Source of the DNA: JAYOEY01 sp038116945
GTDB lineage: Bacteria > Pseudomonadota > Alphaproteobacteria > MPNO01 > UBA2964
Length of the DNA: 64,000 nt
Direction: 5' to 3'
Assembly: GCA_038116945.1 (NCBI GenBank)
Contig: JAYOEY010000012.1
Location: 52,184 to 116,183 of the forward strand
Part shown: piece after piece, positions 62,373 through 64,000 of the stretch
Position numbering within the stretch: the first letter of the stretch is position 1
How the letters are laid out: every line of letters starts with the position of its first letter
The notes under the pieces: generated by a model
The model's input: the letters and a program-made list of their open reading frames with translations, nothing else
What the model was told of the DNA's origin: nothing
Database searches by the model: none
Made by a program: the position numbers and the translations under genes

Positions 62373-62374
62373 TA
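62342..62374 (+). other. probable island attachment site (attL side) in the guaA 3' end
   Basis: The final guaA codons (for KPPGTIEWE and the stop) are where known guaA-specific integrases recombine. Immediately after the stop the sequence turns AT-rich and an integrase gene follows. The matching right-hand copy is not found in the remaining 1.6 kb, so it must lie beyond the window. Confidence 0.45.
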
Positions 62375-62412
62375 ATCCATCACTAACTAATTGATAATAA
62401 ACAATAAAATAA

Positions 62413-62432
62413 TTACAAAGTTGTTACAAAGT
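62413..62432 (+). repeat. direct repeats TTACAAAGT with 11 bp period
   Basis: TTACAAAGT occurs at 62413-62421 and 62424-62432, one helical turn apart, with a related TTACAAAC at 62486-62493. Such helically phased repeats near an integrase gene resemble arm-type binding sites. Confidence 0.5.
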
Positions 62433-62460
62433 CTCATTTAGACCCTTGATTCTCCACCAT

Positions 62461-62483
62461 TTCTCTGTATGAGTTACAGAGAA
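62461..62483 (+). promoter_or_regulatory. 9 bp inverted repeat upstream of the integrase gene
   Basis: TTCTCTGTA at 62461-62469 and TACAGAGAA at 62475-62483 form a perfect inverted repeat with a 5-base centre, a typical operator shape. No adjacent regulator gene is in view. Confidence 0.5.
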
Positions 62484-62501
62484 TTTTACAAACATCGGGT
62501 T

Positions 62502-62519
62502 ACTACTCTGATGAGTAGT
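62502..62519 (+). promoter_or_regulatory. 7 bp inverted repeat at the integrase leader
   Basis: ACTACTC at 62502-62508 and GAGTAGT at 62513-62519 pair around TGAT, about 20 bp before the preferred integrase start. Either a second operator half or a leader hairpin. Confidence 0.4.
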
Positions 62520-62538
62520 GCGAATAGGTGGTTTGGTG

Positions 62539-63798
62539 GTGAAGAAACGCATACGAGTTAGTAAGGGAAGCAAGAGTTCCCAGAACCACGACATCTTCGG
62601 GGGTAAGGCACAAATCCTGCGTGTCCCCCAATCTGGTGATGTGTGGCAGTTCCGTATGTGGATTTCAGAGGAGAAGAAATATCTCCGTAAATCCCTTCAA
62701 ACCCGAGACTTTGAGGCAGCAAACGAGAGAGCAGAGAAACTCTATCTCGAGACGATGGCGAATGTGTCCTCGGGTAAGAAACTCTTCGGTCTATCTTTGC
62801 AGGAACTCACGGACCTCTACATCGAATGGAGGTCTGGTGATGTCGGTCAAAGGATTACTTCTGGTCGTCTGATCACACTGAAATCTCAGATGAAACACAT
62901 CCTCGCATTCAAGGGTGCAAACCTAAAAGTGGGGGAACTCGAGAGAAACTCGTTCTACGAATACGAAGGATGGCGGAAAAAAACAAAACCTGGCACCGCA
63001 AGTGTTACTATTCGTAACGAACAATCCACCATCAATCATATGATGGATTTTGCGTATCGAGAGGGTTACACGCACCTTCCCCAACTCGACTTCAGACCCA
63101 TCAATATTCGCAGGGAAGAGGTTGGGCGAAGGGATATTTTCAAACTTCACGAATACGACGAACTCATTCGTTTTCTGAGAAGTTACACCTCCAAAAAGTC
63201 AGCACCAGACGATGCGGAACGAACCGAGAGGTTGATGATCCGTGATGCAATCCTGATTGCATCAAACTCCCTGTGTCGGGTTGGTGAGTTGCACCAGATG
63301 CGATGGGGTGACGTCGAGAAGATTGAGAGTGCGTTTGATAGTGAGGAACTACCCGTTGAGTTGGTGACACTCAATATCCGTGGAGAGACATCCAAAACAC
63401 GCAACAGCAGACGCATCATAGTCCGAGGTGGGCAGTACTTTGTACGGTTACGAGAGAGAGCAAGTTATACGGGCAAAGATGATTTCGTTTTTGCGTCTGT
63501 CGGTGGCAACAGGAAGTATGCGAGACAGAAGTGGTATTCCCGTTGGAATGAGTTGATGACGGGGATCGGTATTGAGGATTACCAAGAGAGGAAACTGACT
63601 TGGTATTCCCTTCGTCACTTTGGCATCACCTGTCGTATCAGGGCAGGCAACACATATAGTGAAATCGCAGAGATGGCAGGCACCTCTGCGACTTACATTG
63701 AAAACCACTACAAACACTATGACGACGAGATGTTGCGGACTGCGGCACTCAAGTCATTTCGTGTTGATGGATCAGGTGGCATCGACTTCACAGACTGA
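62539..63798 (+). CDS. tyrosine-type site-specific recombinase/integrase
   Basis: 419 aa from GTG 62539, chosen because AGGTGG lies 7 bases upstream; GTG 62518 would add 7 residues. The SAM-like N-terminal core-binding domain lies at about 85-180. The catalytic domain has Arg247 (CRVGEL), Lys in the GETSKTRNSRR segment, Arg359-His360 pattern SLRH-F-GITCR and nucleophile Tyr391 (ENHYKHY); the usual LGH histidine is replaced (MAGTS), as in some phage-type integrases. Base composition is clearly lower in GC and richer in codons such as aaa, gaa and aga than neighbours, showing transfer. It abuts guaA. Confidence 0.9.
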   Translation: MKKRIRVSKGSKSSQNHDIFGGKAQILRVPQSGDVWQFRMWISEEKKYLRKSLQTRDFEAANERAEKLYLETMANVSSGKKLFGLSLQELTDLYIEWRSGDVGQRITSGRLITLKSQMKHILAFKGANLKVGELERNSFYEYEGWRKKTKPGTASVTIRNEQSTINHMMDFAYREGYTHLPQLDFRPINIRREEVGRRDIFKLHEYDELIRFLRSYTSKKSAPDDAERTERLMIRDAILIASNSLCRVGELHQMRWGDVEKIESAFDSEELPVELVTLNIRGETSKTRNSRRIIVRGGQYFVRLRERASYTGKDDFVFASVGGNRKYARQKWYSRWNELMTGIGIEDYQERKLTWYSLRHFGITCRIRAGNTYSEIAEMAGTSATYIENHYKHYDDEMLRTAALKSFRVDGSGGIDFTD

Positions 63799-64000
63799 TC
63801 CATTCGATTAGCACGTCACTGAGGGGTTCTAGTTTCTCTCAGGTGGGCAACTACCAAAACATCAGGTGATGCGTCTGTGAGACGATCCTAGGGGGTTCTA
63901 GGGGGTGTTAAGGGGAGAGTTTCCTCTCCCCAGATCACGCAACATCTGAATAGCCCCGAGTTTTCTAGACACCCTCGGTTCTCATTCTCCGCTGCCTTTC
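63799..64000. other. non-coding island DNA after the integrase
   Basis: 202 bp with no gene visible. It contains GGGGTTCTAG twice (63823-63832 and 63892-63901), a tandem 10-mer CTAGGGGGTT/CTAGGGGGTG at 63888-63907, and an 8 bp hairpin GGGGAGAG/CTCTCCCC at 63912-63931 without a T-run. The first island cargo gene probably starts beyond the edge. Confidence 0.5.

Overview
The window is a high-GC alphaproteobacterial chromosome segment. The evidence is a CckA-type hybrid histidine kinase, the recA-alaS pair with GAAC-N7-GAAC LexA boxes upstream, a YgfZ/bactofilin neighbourhood, and a ppx-rlmE-guaB-guaA block. A Rhodospirillales-like or related free-living, probably aquatic, lineage is my inference; no rRNA is present to fix taxonomy.

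Layout. (1) About 1-23.2 kb is an accessory catabolic region. It holds an MFS transporter end, GFA protein, alpha/beta hydrolases, FAD monooxygenase, class II aldolase/decarboxylase-like protein, MDR oxidoreductase, crotonase, LLM flavin monooxygenase, maleylacetate reductase, dienelactone hydrolase, a MetE-core protein, a TAXI-type TRAP transporter coupled to HyuA/HyuB and a thioesterase, a LOG protein, a UbiD-like decarboxylase, a Bug receptor broken by one amber codon, and a two-subunit Rieske ring-hydroxylating dioxygenase. Together these look like uptake plus oxidative and decarboxylating breakdown of aromatic or heterocyclic acids into ring-cleavage products and then beta-ketoadipate-type intermediates. 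No transcription factor is recognisable in this stretch. (2) 23.3-36.8 kb holds a lipoprotein sugar dehydrogenase, bactofilin, YgfZ, a translationally coupled operon of three glycosyltransferases and an asparagine-synthase-type amidotransferase, small proteins, VOC and GFA proteins, cckA and an M23 peptidase. (3) 36.9-50.5 kb holds an unrecognised 458-aa protein with a CxxCxxC motif, a LonB-like protease with a stress-protein-like partner, recA, alaS, a LOG protein, two c-type cytochromes and a LysM protein. (4) 50.6-56.6 kb holds an acyl-CoA synthetase, then a PEP-CTERM surface protein behind a near-consensus sigma-54 promoter, convergent with a giant PrsT-like TPR protein. (5) 56.7-62.4 kb holds tRNA-Gln(CTG), ppx, rlmE, guaB, a GNAT and guaA. 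(6) From 62.4 kb the base composition drops. A tyrosine recombinase with repeat-rich flanks sits directly after guaA, which marks the left edge of a genomic island that runs out of the window.

The strongest leads for new biology are the sigma-54/PEP-CTERM/PrsT unit, the 458-aa unknown, the guaA-linked island edge, the double LexA box in the recA upstream region and the regulator-free catabolic region with a nonsense-interrupted receptor. All calls come from reading the sequence; no database search was run.
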